Translations under genes and position numbers: made by a program
Notes under the pieces: generated by a model
Seen by the model: the letters and a program-made list of their open reading frames with translations, nothing else
Told to the model about the DNA's origin: nothing
The model's database searches: none
Shown: positions 1 through 6,685 of the stretch, piece after piece
How positions within the stretch are numbered: the first letter of the stretch is position 1
How the letters are laid out: each line of letters opens with the position of its first letter
Assembly (NCBI GenBank): GCA_028870615.1
Contig: JAGWPH010000125.1
Span: forward strand, 1 to 7,445
DNA length: 7,445 nt
Reading direction: 5' to 3'
DNA from: Betaproteobacteria bacterium
GTDB lineage: Bacteria; Pseudomonadota; Gammaproteobacteria; Burkholderiales; Ferrovaceae

Positions 1-1740
1 ATGCCAATCTTTTTCCTGGAAGGAATTGAGGGTCGCATTTTTCGCCCGTTGGCGCTGTCTTATATCATCGCAATCGGTAGTTCGCTGTTGGTGGCAATCA
101 CGTTGATTCCTGTGCTCTGCTATTATCTGATGGGCCGTCCAAAAACGCAGCTATCATTTGACCTGAGCCCTTTCTCCGAGCATTTGCTGCATTGGTATCG
201 TGCTTTCCTGCTGCGTTGGCTGGAGCGCCCACTGCCCGTGATGAGCGCATTTCTGCTATTGCTACTGGTCGCGGCCGTGTTGTTGCCAGGCCTGGGACGT
301 TCATTTATTCCGGCGTTTCATGAAGGCAATCTGGTTATTGCTACCACATTGATGCCAGGCACTTCGCTGGATGAAAACTTGCGAGTAGGCCACCAAATTC
401 AAGAGTCAATCGAAACGATGCCGGAAATCGACAGCATCTCCCAACGTGCTGGCCGTTCACGCTTGGACGAGGATGCGCAGCCGGTTAATTTCAGCGAGTT
501 TGATGTCACCTTGAAACCTGGTGTAGCCGATGTTCCCCAAGTCATGCGCACCATTCGCGAAAAGCTGGCACAGATTCCCGGTATGTCCGTCAATGTTTCG
601 CAATTCATCAGCCACCGCATGTCGGAGATTTTATCCGGAGTGCGCTCACAAGTCGTTGTCAAGATTTATGGCCAGGATTTTTCAGTGTTGCAACAGAAGC
701 AGCAAGAAATCCACGCCGCAATTAAAGAGGTGGCCGGTATCGTTGACTTGCAAATGGAGCCCATGATTCTGGTGCCTGGCATCGATATCAAAGTAAAGCG
801 CGAAGCGGCGGCTGCCTATGGCTTCAGCCCCGGCGCGATTGTGATGCAAGTTTCGCAGGCCTTTAACGGTGTCGCCGTGTCCCAGGTGTTGGAACAGGAC
901 CGCTCGTTCGATATCTTTCTGCGGGTGAACGAGAGTACGCGCAACAACATGCAGACGCTAGGAGAATTACCGATTATCAGCCCCAACGGTAGCGCCGTGC
1001 CACTACGCGAAGTAGCGCAATTAGTTGGGGTAAGGGAACCGTATATGATAAATCGCGATGGCGGAGCGCGGCGAGCCGTCGTACAGTGGAACATTTCCGG
1101 CCGTGATCTCAATAGCGTGGTGAATGACGTCAAGACACGCATCCAGCAGAATGTGAAGCTACCTCCAGGCTATTCCTTGGAACTTGGAGGCGATTATGAA
1201 GGACAGCAACGTGCCACGCGAACGCTGCTTATTTCTTCCTCCGCGACCTTGATACTCATCACTTTGATCATGTACCAAGCTTTCCGACGGTGGTCGCTGG
1301 TGCTGTTAGTGCAGATGAATTTACCGCTGGCCTTGATTGGGGGGATAATCGCGCTGGAGATTGCTCACGAGACCATCAATGTGTCATCCCTAATTGGCTT
1401 GGTTGCGTTGTTTGGCGTAGCCACACGCAACAGTTTGCTGTTGATTTCACGTTTACAATTCTTGTTGCGACAGGGCACGTTTCAAGACATGACCCAAGTT
1501 GCGTTGCAGGGAGCTGCCGACCGGCTCATGCCAATTCTGATGACGGCGTTTACAGCAGCCTTGGCGGTCATCCCACTCATTCTCGGCAATCCCACCGGAA
1601 AAGAACTGGAGCGCCCGCTTGCTATCGTTTTGCTTGGTGGTATGCTAAGTTCAACACTGCTGAATTTGATTCTGATCCCAACATTATTTGTTTGGATGTC
1701 GCGACGCTGGCCGCAACACTTCACCCCGGCTTCATCCTAA
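1..1740 (+). CDS. RND efflux permease, CzcA/CusA (HME) family, C-terminal part
   Basis: This is the C-terminal 579 residues of an inner-membrane proton-driven RND exporter. Such pumps act with a periplasmic adaptor and an outer-membrane channel, usually to expel metal cations. Family members are about 1030-1070 residues long, so roughly 450 N-terminal residues lie off the left edge; the ATG at base 1 is an internal methionine, not the start. Visible segments are a helix at 20-44, a helix at 77-97, a long second periplasmic (porter/docking) domain at about 100-400, and five closing helices at about 405-425, 431-453, 460-485, 508-528 and 538-566. HME-type landmarks are EGIEGRIFRPLA (7-18), SGVRSQVVVKIYG (212-224), FGVATRNSLLLIS (471-483) and the PTGKELERPLA block (531-541). 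SGVRS resembles the CzcA branch more than CusA, but the TM4 residues that decide substrate class are outside the window, so the substrate is not assigned. The gene ends 17 bases before the kinase gene, suggesting co-transcription. Confidence 0.93.
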   Translation: MPIFFLEGIEGRIFRPLALSYIIAIGSSLLVAITLIPVLCYYLMGRPKTQLSFDLSPFSEHLLHWYRAFLLRWLERPLPVMSAFLLLLLVAAVLLPGLGRSFIPAFHEGNLVIATTLMPGTSLDENLRVGHQIQESIETMPEIDSISQRAGRSRLDEDAQPVNFSEFDVTLKPGVADVPQVMRTIREKLAQIPGMSVNVSQFISHRMSEILSGVRSQVVVKIYGQDFSVLQQKQQEIHAAIKEVAGIVDLQMEPMILVPGIDIKVKREAAAAYGFSPGAIVMQVSQAFNGVAVSQVLEQDRSFDIFLRVNESTRNNMQTLGELPIISPNGSAVPLREVAQLVGVREPYMINRDGGARRAVVQWNISGRDLNSVVNDVKTRIQQNVKLPPGYSLELGGDYEGQQRATRTLLISSSATLILITLIMYQAFRRWSLVLLVQMNLPLALIGGIIALEIAHETINVSSLIGLVALFGVATRNSLLLISRLQFLLRQGTFQDMTQVALQGAADRLMPILMTAFTAALAVIPLILGNPTGKELERPLAIVLLGGMLSSTLLNLILIPTLFVWMSRRWPQHFTPASS

Positions 1741-1757
1741 CCGGGCATTAGGATTGG

Positions 1758-4469
1758 ATGCTAACTGTGTGCCGTGAGCGCACTGGAATTTTACTTATGC
1801 TGGCAAAGACTTCGCATAATCCGCTTCCCGCATTATCGTCCCTTATGGGGGATCGTCCTGTACGCTTTGGCCCGCCGGAAATCGGGCTGGCTGTCTGGGC
1901 AACAGTGATGTTGGTGTTTCCAATACTAGTGTTCCGGAACATCGACCCGGAAACCTTGAGTTCGCATTATATCGAGCCCAAGGCGCACTTGCTTGTCGAG
2001 TTATTCTGCGGCTTCGTCGCCAGTTTAATCGCGTGTTTGATAGGTGCGGTGGCAATGCGCCTACGCGTGCGTAGCTTATGGCTATTTGTCGGCGCGTTTC
2101 TCGCCATGGGGATTTTCGACACCATTCATGCGTTCACTGACCCGGTGGGCGCCCGCGAAGCCTTCGTTGCTTACCATACCAGTTCTACGGTTGCGGGTGG
2201 CGTCCTGATTACACTCGGTCTCATGCAACAAGTGATACGTGCTTATGGGCTGACAATAAACAGCGTGAAATGGGTCATTGTAGGCCTGCTGCTCATGTTT
2301 GGGGCGGCGGGGCTATACCGGATCATGCTACCCGGCTTCGCTTCTAACGAGCAATTTGAGAATTACCGGTTTTCCACTTTGACACATTTTACACATGATT
2401 TTGTCGCACTGCTCTATGGCATCTCCAGCCTGCTCCTGTACAAGCTTTATCGCGAAACCAGGCAAGTACTGATGCTAGTGGTGGGGAGCTTCTTGATGTT
2501 GTTCGCTCAAAGCGCGTTCCTGTTCAGCTTTTCCAACATGTGGGATTTTCCCTGGTGGTTGTGGCATGGCGTCAAGGCACTGTTCTATCTGGGGATGTTG
2601 GTTAGTCTGGCGGTAGGATTTCTCCTGGCATTGGACGCCGCGCAACGCTCTCATGAAATCATTGCACGCGCAAATACCAGCATCCAGCGCTCCAGACGCA
2701 AGATCCATAAAGCGAATCGCGAATTACATACCCGCAATCGCATGCTGTTTGATGCGATCAAAGCGCTTGATGTGCCGCATGCAATAGCAGTCGTTGGTCA
2801 TGCGGTGCGCAAACAGGTTCAGTTCGACTCATGCGAGTTTGTCCTTTTGGTCCCCGAAGATCAGGTAGCAGAATTGGCCCGTAGCTCGCATTTCTCTGGA
2901 TCCACATACCGTATCCGGGTGGAGGCTGTGCTCATCACTTTACCGGTGCGGAGCCGCTCCAATAAACTATCGCCGATGTGGTTCAATACCCCCGGCAAAG
3001 CAAGTGAGGTCTGTCTTGATCTAGTGTCCCATGGTAATCGTTTTGGTTATCTCAAGTTTTCAGGCGTTGCACCCAATGCGCTAACTGCCTCGCGTGCTGA
3101 GTTAGGCGCGCTGGCTTCGGAGGCCGGACCGATTATCTATAACGCTTTACTCTATCTCGATTGGCAGCAGGAAAGCGCGTTCCGCGCCGCACTTTTGCGT
3201 GTATCAACAATGCTAACCTCTACCTTGGATCTGGGCGCCGTTCTAGAGGCAGTATGCCGGGAAAGTACTGACTTGCTCGAAGCGGATGGTGCCGTAGTGT
3301 GGCTGCCAGATCAGGCAACCGGTGGCGCGTTCTCCATTGCGGCGCACTGGTCAAGGTTAAGCGAAAATCACGATGGCCCTTGTGATCAAGTGGAGTTCTG
3401 GTGTAAGGGTGGGGAGCTGTGCGCCCAACTCCTGGCCGAGATTAATGGGTTGTATCATCCACGGGCTTGGGTCATTGGGCCAAATGGCCCAGTTCAGACG
3501 CTAGACGCCAATCTCGGTGAAGGCAAAGCAATTGCGTTGTTTCCGCTAGCAGATGAGAACAAACTCATCGGTGTCATGTTATTGTTACGTGAAACCATAA
3601 TACCGTTTAGCCAAATTACCCTCTCCAAAGGCGAACTGCTCGCTGGCCAAGTGCGGATTGCGATCAGCAACGCCAGCAGTTTCAGCAAGGTAGCTGAAAT
3701 CAACCAGCAATTGTTGCTCGCGGAAACCACCAAAATTCGAAATGAACGGCTTGCGGCTTTAGGGCAGATGGCCGCATCGGTAGCACACGAAGTCAGAAAC
3801 CCTTTGAGTGCAATCGCCAACTGTGTGTCAGTGCTGAAAGCCGATTGCCTCGTTAATGGCAAGGCCCGAACCGCATTGGAGATTATCGAGGATGAAGTGT
3901 CCCGTCTCGACAAATTGACGCGGGACTTCCTGACCTTTGGCAAACCCCGCCCTGTTGCGTGCTACCCGGTAGCGGTGGACGCCTTATTTCATAAAATTTG
4001 TAGTGCCTTCGAACATTACATCGAAAGCGAAAGGTTGATGATCGAGGTTAAAGTAGTGGTACGCAACATCGCTAGCGAGCTAATGTTGGATGCCGATGCG
4101 CTGGAAATGGTCTTGTGGAATTTACTACTCAACGCAGCGCAGGCGATCCCGGAGCGCGGACTGATAAAAATCAACCTCGCGATGCGCCCAGGATATTTGT
4201 TTTTAGCCGTTACTGATACGGGAAAAGGTATTCCGATCGAAGAACGCGAGCGTATATTTGAGCCGTTTTACTCTAAGCGTTCGCATGGCGCAGGTTTAGG
4301 CTTGGCGATCGTGTTGCGCTTCGTCCAGGATTGGGGCGGACGCATTCGCGTCATGAGTGTGCCGAGACGCGGCACAACGTTTCTGCTGATGATCCCAGTT
4401 TCTAAGCCCACGCCGGTTCCGGCCATCTCAGTGGAGCAGCAATTTAACCATGCGGATATTACTGGTTGA
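1758..4469 (+). CDS. MASE3-like membrane sensor histidine kinase with GAF domains
   Basis: This 903-residue inner-membrane histidine kinase should phosphorylate the regulator encoded just downstream. The N-terminus has about eight hydrophobic helices (roughly 42-60, 80-100, 107-125, 143-160, 172-192, 212-230, 235-258, 272-292). The motif GIFDTIHAF (118-126) and its surroundings resemble MASE3 sensor domains. A basic, probably coiled-coil linker (about 295-330) follows, then a divergent GAF-like region (about 335-470) and a clearer GAF domain (about 478-640). The HisKA H-box has His677 (VAHEVRNPL, 675-683). The ATPase domain has the N-box WNLLLN (787-792), G1 DTGKG (820-824), FEPF (834-837) and G2 GAGLGLA (844-850), so all catalytic motifs are intact. 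The absence of a large periplasmic domain points to sensing in the membrane or cytoplasm. The start is uncertain: the ATG at 1758 has AGGA only 4 bases upstream, while the in-frame ATG at 1797 has GGAA at 8 bases and would remove 13 residues. It overlaps the regulator by 20 bases. The kinase call is firm; MASE3 is probable; the signal is unknown. Confidence 0.93.
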   Translation: MLTVCRERTGILLMLAKTSHNPLPALSSLMGDRPVRFGPPEIGLAVWATVMLVFPILVFRNIDPETLSSHYIEPKAHLLVELFCGFVASLIACLIGAVAMRLRVRSLWLFVGAFLAMGIFDTIHAFTDPVGAREAFVAYHTSSTVAGGVLITLGLMQQVIRAYGLTINSVKWVIVGLLLMFGAAGLYRIMLPGFASNEQFENYRFSTLTHFTHDFVALLYGISSLLLYKLYRETRQVLMLVVGSFLMLFAQSAFLFSFSNMWDFPWWLWHGVKALFYLGMLVSLAVGFLLALDAAQRSHEIIARANTSIQRSRRKIHKANRELHTRNRMLFDAIKALDVPHAIAVVGHAVRKQVQFDSCEFVLLVPEDQVAELARSSHFSGSTYRIRVEAVLITLPVRSRSNKLSPMWFNTPGKASEVCLDLVSHGNRFGYLKFSGVAPNALTASRAELGALASEAGPIIYNALLYLDWQQESAFRAALLRVSTMLTSTLDLGAVLEAVCRESTDLLEADGAVVWLPDQATGGAFSIAAHWSRLSENHDGPCDQVEFWCKGGELCAQLLAEINGLYHPRAWVIGPNGPVQTLDANLGEGKAIALFPLADENKLIGVMLLLRETIIPFSQITLSKGELLAGQVRIAISNASSFSKVAEINQQLLLAETTKIRNERLAALGQMAASVAHEVRNPLSAIANCVSVLKADCLVNGKARTALEIIEDEVSRLDKLTRDFLTFGKPRPVACYPVAVDALFHKICSAFEHYIESERLMIEVKVVVRNIASELMLDADALEMVLWNLLLNAAQAIPERGLIKINLAMRPGYLFLAVTDTGKGIPIEERERIFEPFYSKRSHGAGLGLAIVLRFVQDWGGRIRVMSVPRRGTTFLLMIPVSKPTPVPAISVEQQFNHADITG

Positions 4470-5832
4470 CGACCAACGCAGTCTGCGCCGCAGCTTGGCG
4501 TTGCTGTTGCAAAACGCCGGCTATGAAACAGCCGACGCGGCCAGCGGTGAGCAAGCCATCGCGCTCCTAGCTGGCGTGCCATTTGATTTAGTGATCACCG
4601 ATTTGCGTATGGAGGGCATGTCGGGGATCAATTTACTGGAGGAAATCAAACAAATCCAGCCAATGCTTCCAGTCATCCTGATCACGGCCTATGGCAGTAT
4701 AGAAACCGCAGTGAATGCGATGCGCCTGGGCGCCTTTGATTACCTGGTCAAACCATTCAAAGAACGCGACATTCTCGACAAGATTCACGCCAGCCAGGTG
4801 ATGCGGATCATCGCCCCCGTCAGCGGGAAGTCGCGTGATGTCGACGTGCGGCAGATCAAGGACGAAATTGTAGCGGCGACGCCGCCCATGCGTGCATTGT
4901 TGATCAAAATCGAGCGGCTTGCCGGTACTAATATCAGCGTACTGATTACCGGTGAGACAGGCACTGGTAAAACCAAGATCGCACGTTTAATCCATGAGCA
5001 AAGCCACCGCAGCAGCATGCCTTTCGTCAGCATCAATTGTGCGAGTGTGCCAGAACTTTTATTGGAGAGTGAATTGTTCGGCCACGTGCGCGGCAGCTTT
5101 ACCGGCGCGACTGATTCCCGCGCGGGGCTGTTTGAAGAAGCGGATCAAGGCACTATCTTCCTTGATGAAATAGACACCCTCTCGCCGGCGATGCAGGCTA
5201 AGTTGCTAAGCGTCTTGCAAGATCGGAAAATTCGCCGTGTTGGATCTAACAAGCCAAAAACGGTAGATGTGCGAGTGATTTCCGCCTCGAATCAAGACTT
5301 GGGGAATCTAATCGATCGCGGACTTTTTCGTTCCGATCTTTACTACCGCATCAATGGCGTTCGTCTGCAATTGCCACCATTGCGCGAGCGCTTGGAAGAT
5401 TTGCGTTTGCTATTGAAAGCCTTCATCAAGCGTTACGAGCACAAATATGGCCGCCACGGTCTGCACATCACCCCGTTTGCAATGAATCAAATCATGGCTT
5501 TTCCTTATCCTGGGAATGTTCGCCAGCTTGAAAATTTCGTTGAGCAGATGGTCGTGTTTGCCGATGAGTCAGGAGGCATTGATCTGGATGCGCTGCCTGA
5601 AGATATTCTGCAATATTGCCCTCAATCGAGAGAGCGTGTGCTGCCTCCTGAATCTCTTTCCGTAGGTACTTTTGCTGGGTCCGAGCGCACACTCATCGAA
5701 AACGCCTTACAAAAATATCCACACCTTTCGGATGCAGCGCGCGAATTGGGTATTGGGCGCACAACACTGTGGCGCAAAATGCGCGAATACAATATTGTTC
5801 GCCCTGGATCGGAACTGACACCTGGCGCCTAA
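4450..5832 (+). CDS. NtrC-family sigma-54-dependent response regulator
   Basis: This 460-residue cytoplasmic activator is expected to be phosphorylated by the preceding kinase and to open sigma-54 RNA polymerase complexes using ATP. The receiver domain (1-115) has the acidic pair Asp7/Asp8, phospho-acceptor Asp51 (ITDLRM), Thr79 and Lys101 (LVKPF). The AAA+ domain (about 142-370) has Walker A GETGTGKT (168-175), the sigma-54 contact loop GSFTGA (215-220), Walker B TIFLDE (235-240), Arg-finger candidates Arg294 and Arg300, and the sensor II region YPGNVRQLEN (353-362). A Fis-type helix-turn-helix (about 412-450, ending in the GIGRTTLWRKM region) binds DNA. The length is normal for the family and every key residue is present. 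The contact loop carries Ser where GAFTGA is usual, probably a tolerated variant. Its ATG lies inside the kinase gene; the nearest GGAG is 13 bases upstream, so translational coupling is likely. An obvious candidate target is the sigma-54 promoter at 6350. No gene name is given because the specific subfamily cannot be fixed. Confidence 0.96.
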   Translation: MRILLVDDQRSLRRSLALLLQNAGYETADAASGEQAIALLAGVPFDLVITDLRMEGMSGINLLEEIKQIQPMLPVILITAYGSIETAVNAMRLGAFDYLVKPFKERDILDKIHASQVMRIIAPVSGKSRDVDVRQIKDEIVAATPPMRALLIKIERLAGTNISVLITGETGTGKTKIARLIHEQSHRSSMPFVSINCASVPELLLESELFGHVRGSFTGATDSRAGLFEEADQGTIFLDEIDTLSPAMQAKLLSVLQDRKIRRVGSNKPKTVDVRVISASNQDLGNLIDRGLFRSDLYYRINGVRLQLPPLRERLEDLRLLLKAFIKRYEHKYGRHGLHITPFAMNQIMAFPYPGNVRQLENFVEQMVVFADESGGIDLDALPEDILQYCPQSRERVLPPESLSVGTFAGSERTLIENALQKYPHLSDAARELGIGRTTLWRKMREYNIVRPGSELTPGA

Positions 5833-5937
5833 GCCATCTCATCCCAGTCAAAACAGTTCAACGATGATGCGCTGATAGGGTTGAGAAAGGTGTCAGCATG
5901 AAGGAACTATGATGAAAACTGGGTATTGAAAAATCAC

Positions 5938-6170
5938 GATGTCAATAATCCCTTTCAAAAGCGCCAGACGGATTTCACGCCCCGGATGCTTCTGCTGATT
6001 CCGGGTTTCCTGCACAGGGCTTCCACCCCCACCAGTTCGGTCTGACAGTCAATGAGTAATTCGTGGCTGCGATCCATCATCGCTTTGCGTTCAGCAACCC
6101 CACTTTGTTGAGCGCGTGTTCTAGAAAATTATTCTCCAGCGTGAGCTGCCCAAGTGAATGTACTACTCCG
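5938..6170 (-). pseudogene. Decayed IS3-family transposase relic (OrfA end and OrfB pieces)
   Basis: Read on the minus strand, three fragments match my memory of IS3-family transposases in the correct order. First is the end of OrfA, with the leucine-zipper-like piece LGQLTLENNFLEHALNKVG followed by LLNAKR and a stop at about 6077 (families typically read IGQLTLENDFL...KAGLLSAK). Next, in an overlapping frame as in the normal orfA/orfB arrangement, is the beginning of OrfB, ERKAMMDRSHELLIDCQ. It runs straight into VGVEALCRKPGISR, which resembles OrfB about 55-60 residues further on (MGIEALYRKPNTS), so an internal deletion is inferred near 6036-6045. A frameshift near 5990-5996 leads into KHPGREIRLALLKGIID, resembling KHPxxxIYPYLLRGLTID. 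The HTH part of OrfA and the whole DDE catalytic core are missing, so it cannot be active. The match is by recognition, without a database search. Confidence 0.72.
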
Positions 6171-6261
6171 TGCGGTTGCCTTCCGAGTAAGGTCGCGCGT
6201 GGCCAGCGGCGTTATCAAGTAAATCATGGTGAGCATTTGAGCACCCTATCGTCAAGTGACG

Positions 6262-6284
6262 TGTTTCATCCTGAAACAATTTCA
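6262..6284. promoter_or_regulatory. Candidate enhancer (activator-binding) dyad, about -106
   Basis: TGTTTCA-TCC-TGAAACA (6262-6278) is a perfect 7-bp inverted repeat around a 3-bp spacer. The right arm also pairs with a further TTTCA (6280-6284) across CAA, giving three half-sites, TTTCA, TGAAA and TTTCA, at an exact 8-bp repeat. Its centre lies about 106 bases upstream of the transcription start predicted from the sigma-54 promoter, the range where NtrC-type activators usually bind. Binding by the regulator encoded at 4450-5832 is inferred from location and symmetry only. Confidence 0.5.
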
Positions 6285-6309
6285 TTAACCGGCATCGCAT
6301 TTTCGTTTG

Positions 6310-6331
6310 AACAGTACTATAACATACTGTT
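6310..6331. promoter_or_regulatory. Second dyad in the promoter region, about -56
   Basis: AACAGTA (6310-6316) and TACTGTT (6325-6331) form a perfect 7-bp inverted repeat with an 8-bp spacer. Arm centres are 15 bp apart, so both arms would lie within about one and a half helical turns. It sits between the distal dyad and the -24 element in AT-rich DNA. The arm sequence differs from the TTTCA/TGAAA dyad, so it may bind a different protein, for example a repressor or a co-regulator. Function is unproven. Confidence 0.4.
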
Positions 6332-6349
6332 TATAAAGGATATTATAAT

Positions 6350-6365
6350 TGGCATATCCCTTGCT
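6350..6365 (+). promoter_or_regulatory. Sigma-54 (-24/-12) promoter for the porin gene
   Basis: TGGCAT-ATCCC-TTGCT matches the sigma-54 consensus TGGCAC-N5-TTGCW at every position but the last C of the -24 box. The invariant GG (6351-6352) and GC (6363-6364) are separated by exactly 10 bases. Transcription would start near 6376 and read toward the porin gene at 6686. Because sigma-54 promoters need an AAA+ activator, the NtrC-type regulator encoded about 520 bases upstream is the natural candidate. No convincing IHF site was found between the dyads and the promoter, although the DNA at 6310-6350 is very AT-rich and could bend. Confidence 0.75.
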
Positions 6366-6413
6366 GGGTAGTCCCCCTGTGGAATTGGTGGGGTTTCATG
6401 ATCGTGCCTCTTT

Positions 6414-6562
6414 GGCCTGTCCAGGATCAAACAAATGCCAAGGCGGTTTCGAGATGATCCTGTGGATCGAGCGGCGCTAAGAGGGGTAGTCAGCCCACGC
6501 CATCAAATCACAATGGGGTAAAAGAGATTCATGTGCAGCAGCGCCATTCAATTGGACAGGCC
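6414..6562. repeat. 10-bp perfect inverted repeat spanning 149 bases
   Basis: GGCCTGTCCA at 6414-6423 is the exact reverse complement of TGGACAGGCC at 6553-6562, with 129 bases between them. It could be a stable long-range stem in the porin leader RNA, the ends of a small non-autonomous element, or terminal repeats left by insertion sequences. No target-site duplication is seen directly outside the arms, and the match does not extend past 10 bp. Confidence 0.5.
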
Positions 6563-6674
6563 CCAGCCGAAGCGGAAGGACGGTTGCAGATACACCTTTG
6601 GATGACCCAACGTCACAAGCTGTTTTGGGCAAGAGTGAAGCAACATCTTGAAAACCACAACCAAATTAAACCAT

Positions 6675-6679
6675 GGAGG
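6675..6679 (+). promoter_or_regulatory. Ribosome binding site of the porin gene
   Basis: A full GGAGG lies 6 bases before the ATG at 6686. It is the strongest Shine-Dalgarno sequence in the window and fixes the porin start, which is also supported by the signal peptide that begins there. Confidence 0.9.
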
Positions 6680-6685
6680 TTTACA

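Larger units (their letters stand above)
5833..6685. other. 853-base intergenic region: IS relic, promoter, leader
   Basis: No intact gene is seen here. In order, the region holds about 105 bases with nothing recognisable (5833-5937), a decayed minus-strand IS3-family transposase relic (about 5938-6170), a stretch without clear signals (about 6171-6261), the regulatory dyads and the sigma-54 promoter (6262-6365), and a roughly 310-base untranslated leader before the porin start. No convincing intrinsic terminator follows the regulator stop at 5832: there is no GC-rich hairpin followed by a T run. The open frames across this region show no recognisable protein apart from the transposase fragments. 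Confidence 0.75.
6376..6685 (+). other. Predicted long untranslated leader of the porin mRNA
   Basis: If the sigma-54 promoter is used, the porin transcript has a leader of about 310 nt without a credible coding sequence. It contains the 10-bp inverted repeat at 6414-6423 and 6553-6562 and ends in an AC-rich, probably unstructured stretch before the ribosome binding site. Long leaders on outer-membrane-protein mRNAs are often sites of post-transcriptional control, but no known riboswitch or small-RNA target is recognised here. A further promoter inside the leader cannot be excluded. Confidence 0.45.

Noticed and set aside
1290..1751. 153-codon + strand frame inside the RND gene
   Set aside because: It is an alternative frame of the conserved RND helices, which are clearly coding in the main frame.
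5871..5897. GCTGA...TCAGC dyad after the regulator stop, considered as a terminator
   Set aside because: There are only five paired bases, the loop is 17 bases long, and no T run follows.
6344..6349. Perfect TATAAT, possible sigma-70 -10 box
   Set aside because: No acceptable -35 hexamer lies 16-18 bases upstream, and the AT-rich setting makes a chance match likely. A weak secondary promoter is still possible.
6063..6371. 102-codon open frame on the + strand in the intergenic region
   Set aside because: It runs across the transposase relic on the opposite strand and through the dyads and sigma-54 promoter. It has no good ribosome binding site and no recognisable protein.
6343..6399. 18-codon minus-strand frame starting MKPHQFHRGTT after an AGAGG-like sequence
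   Set aside because: It is too short, overlaps the sigma-54 promoter, and could not be matched to any OrfA start or known leader peptide.
6210..6423. TGGACAGGCC at 6423 (minus strand) as the left terminal repeat of the IS3-family relic
   Set aside because: The 200 bases between it and the OrfA fragment contain no recognisable OrfA N-terminus, so the two cannot be joined into one element from sequence alone.
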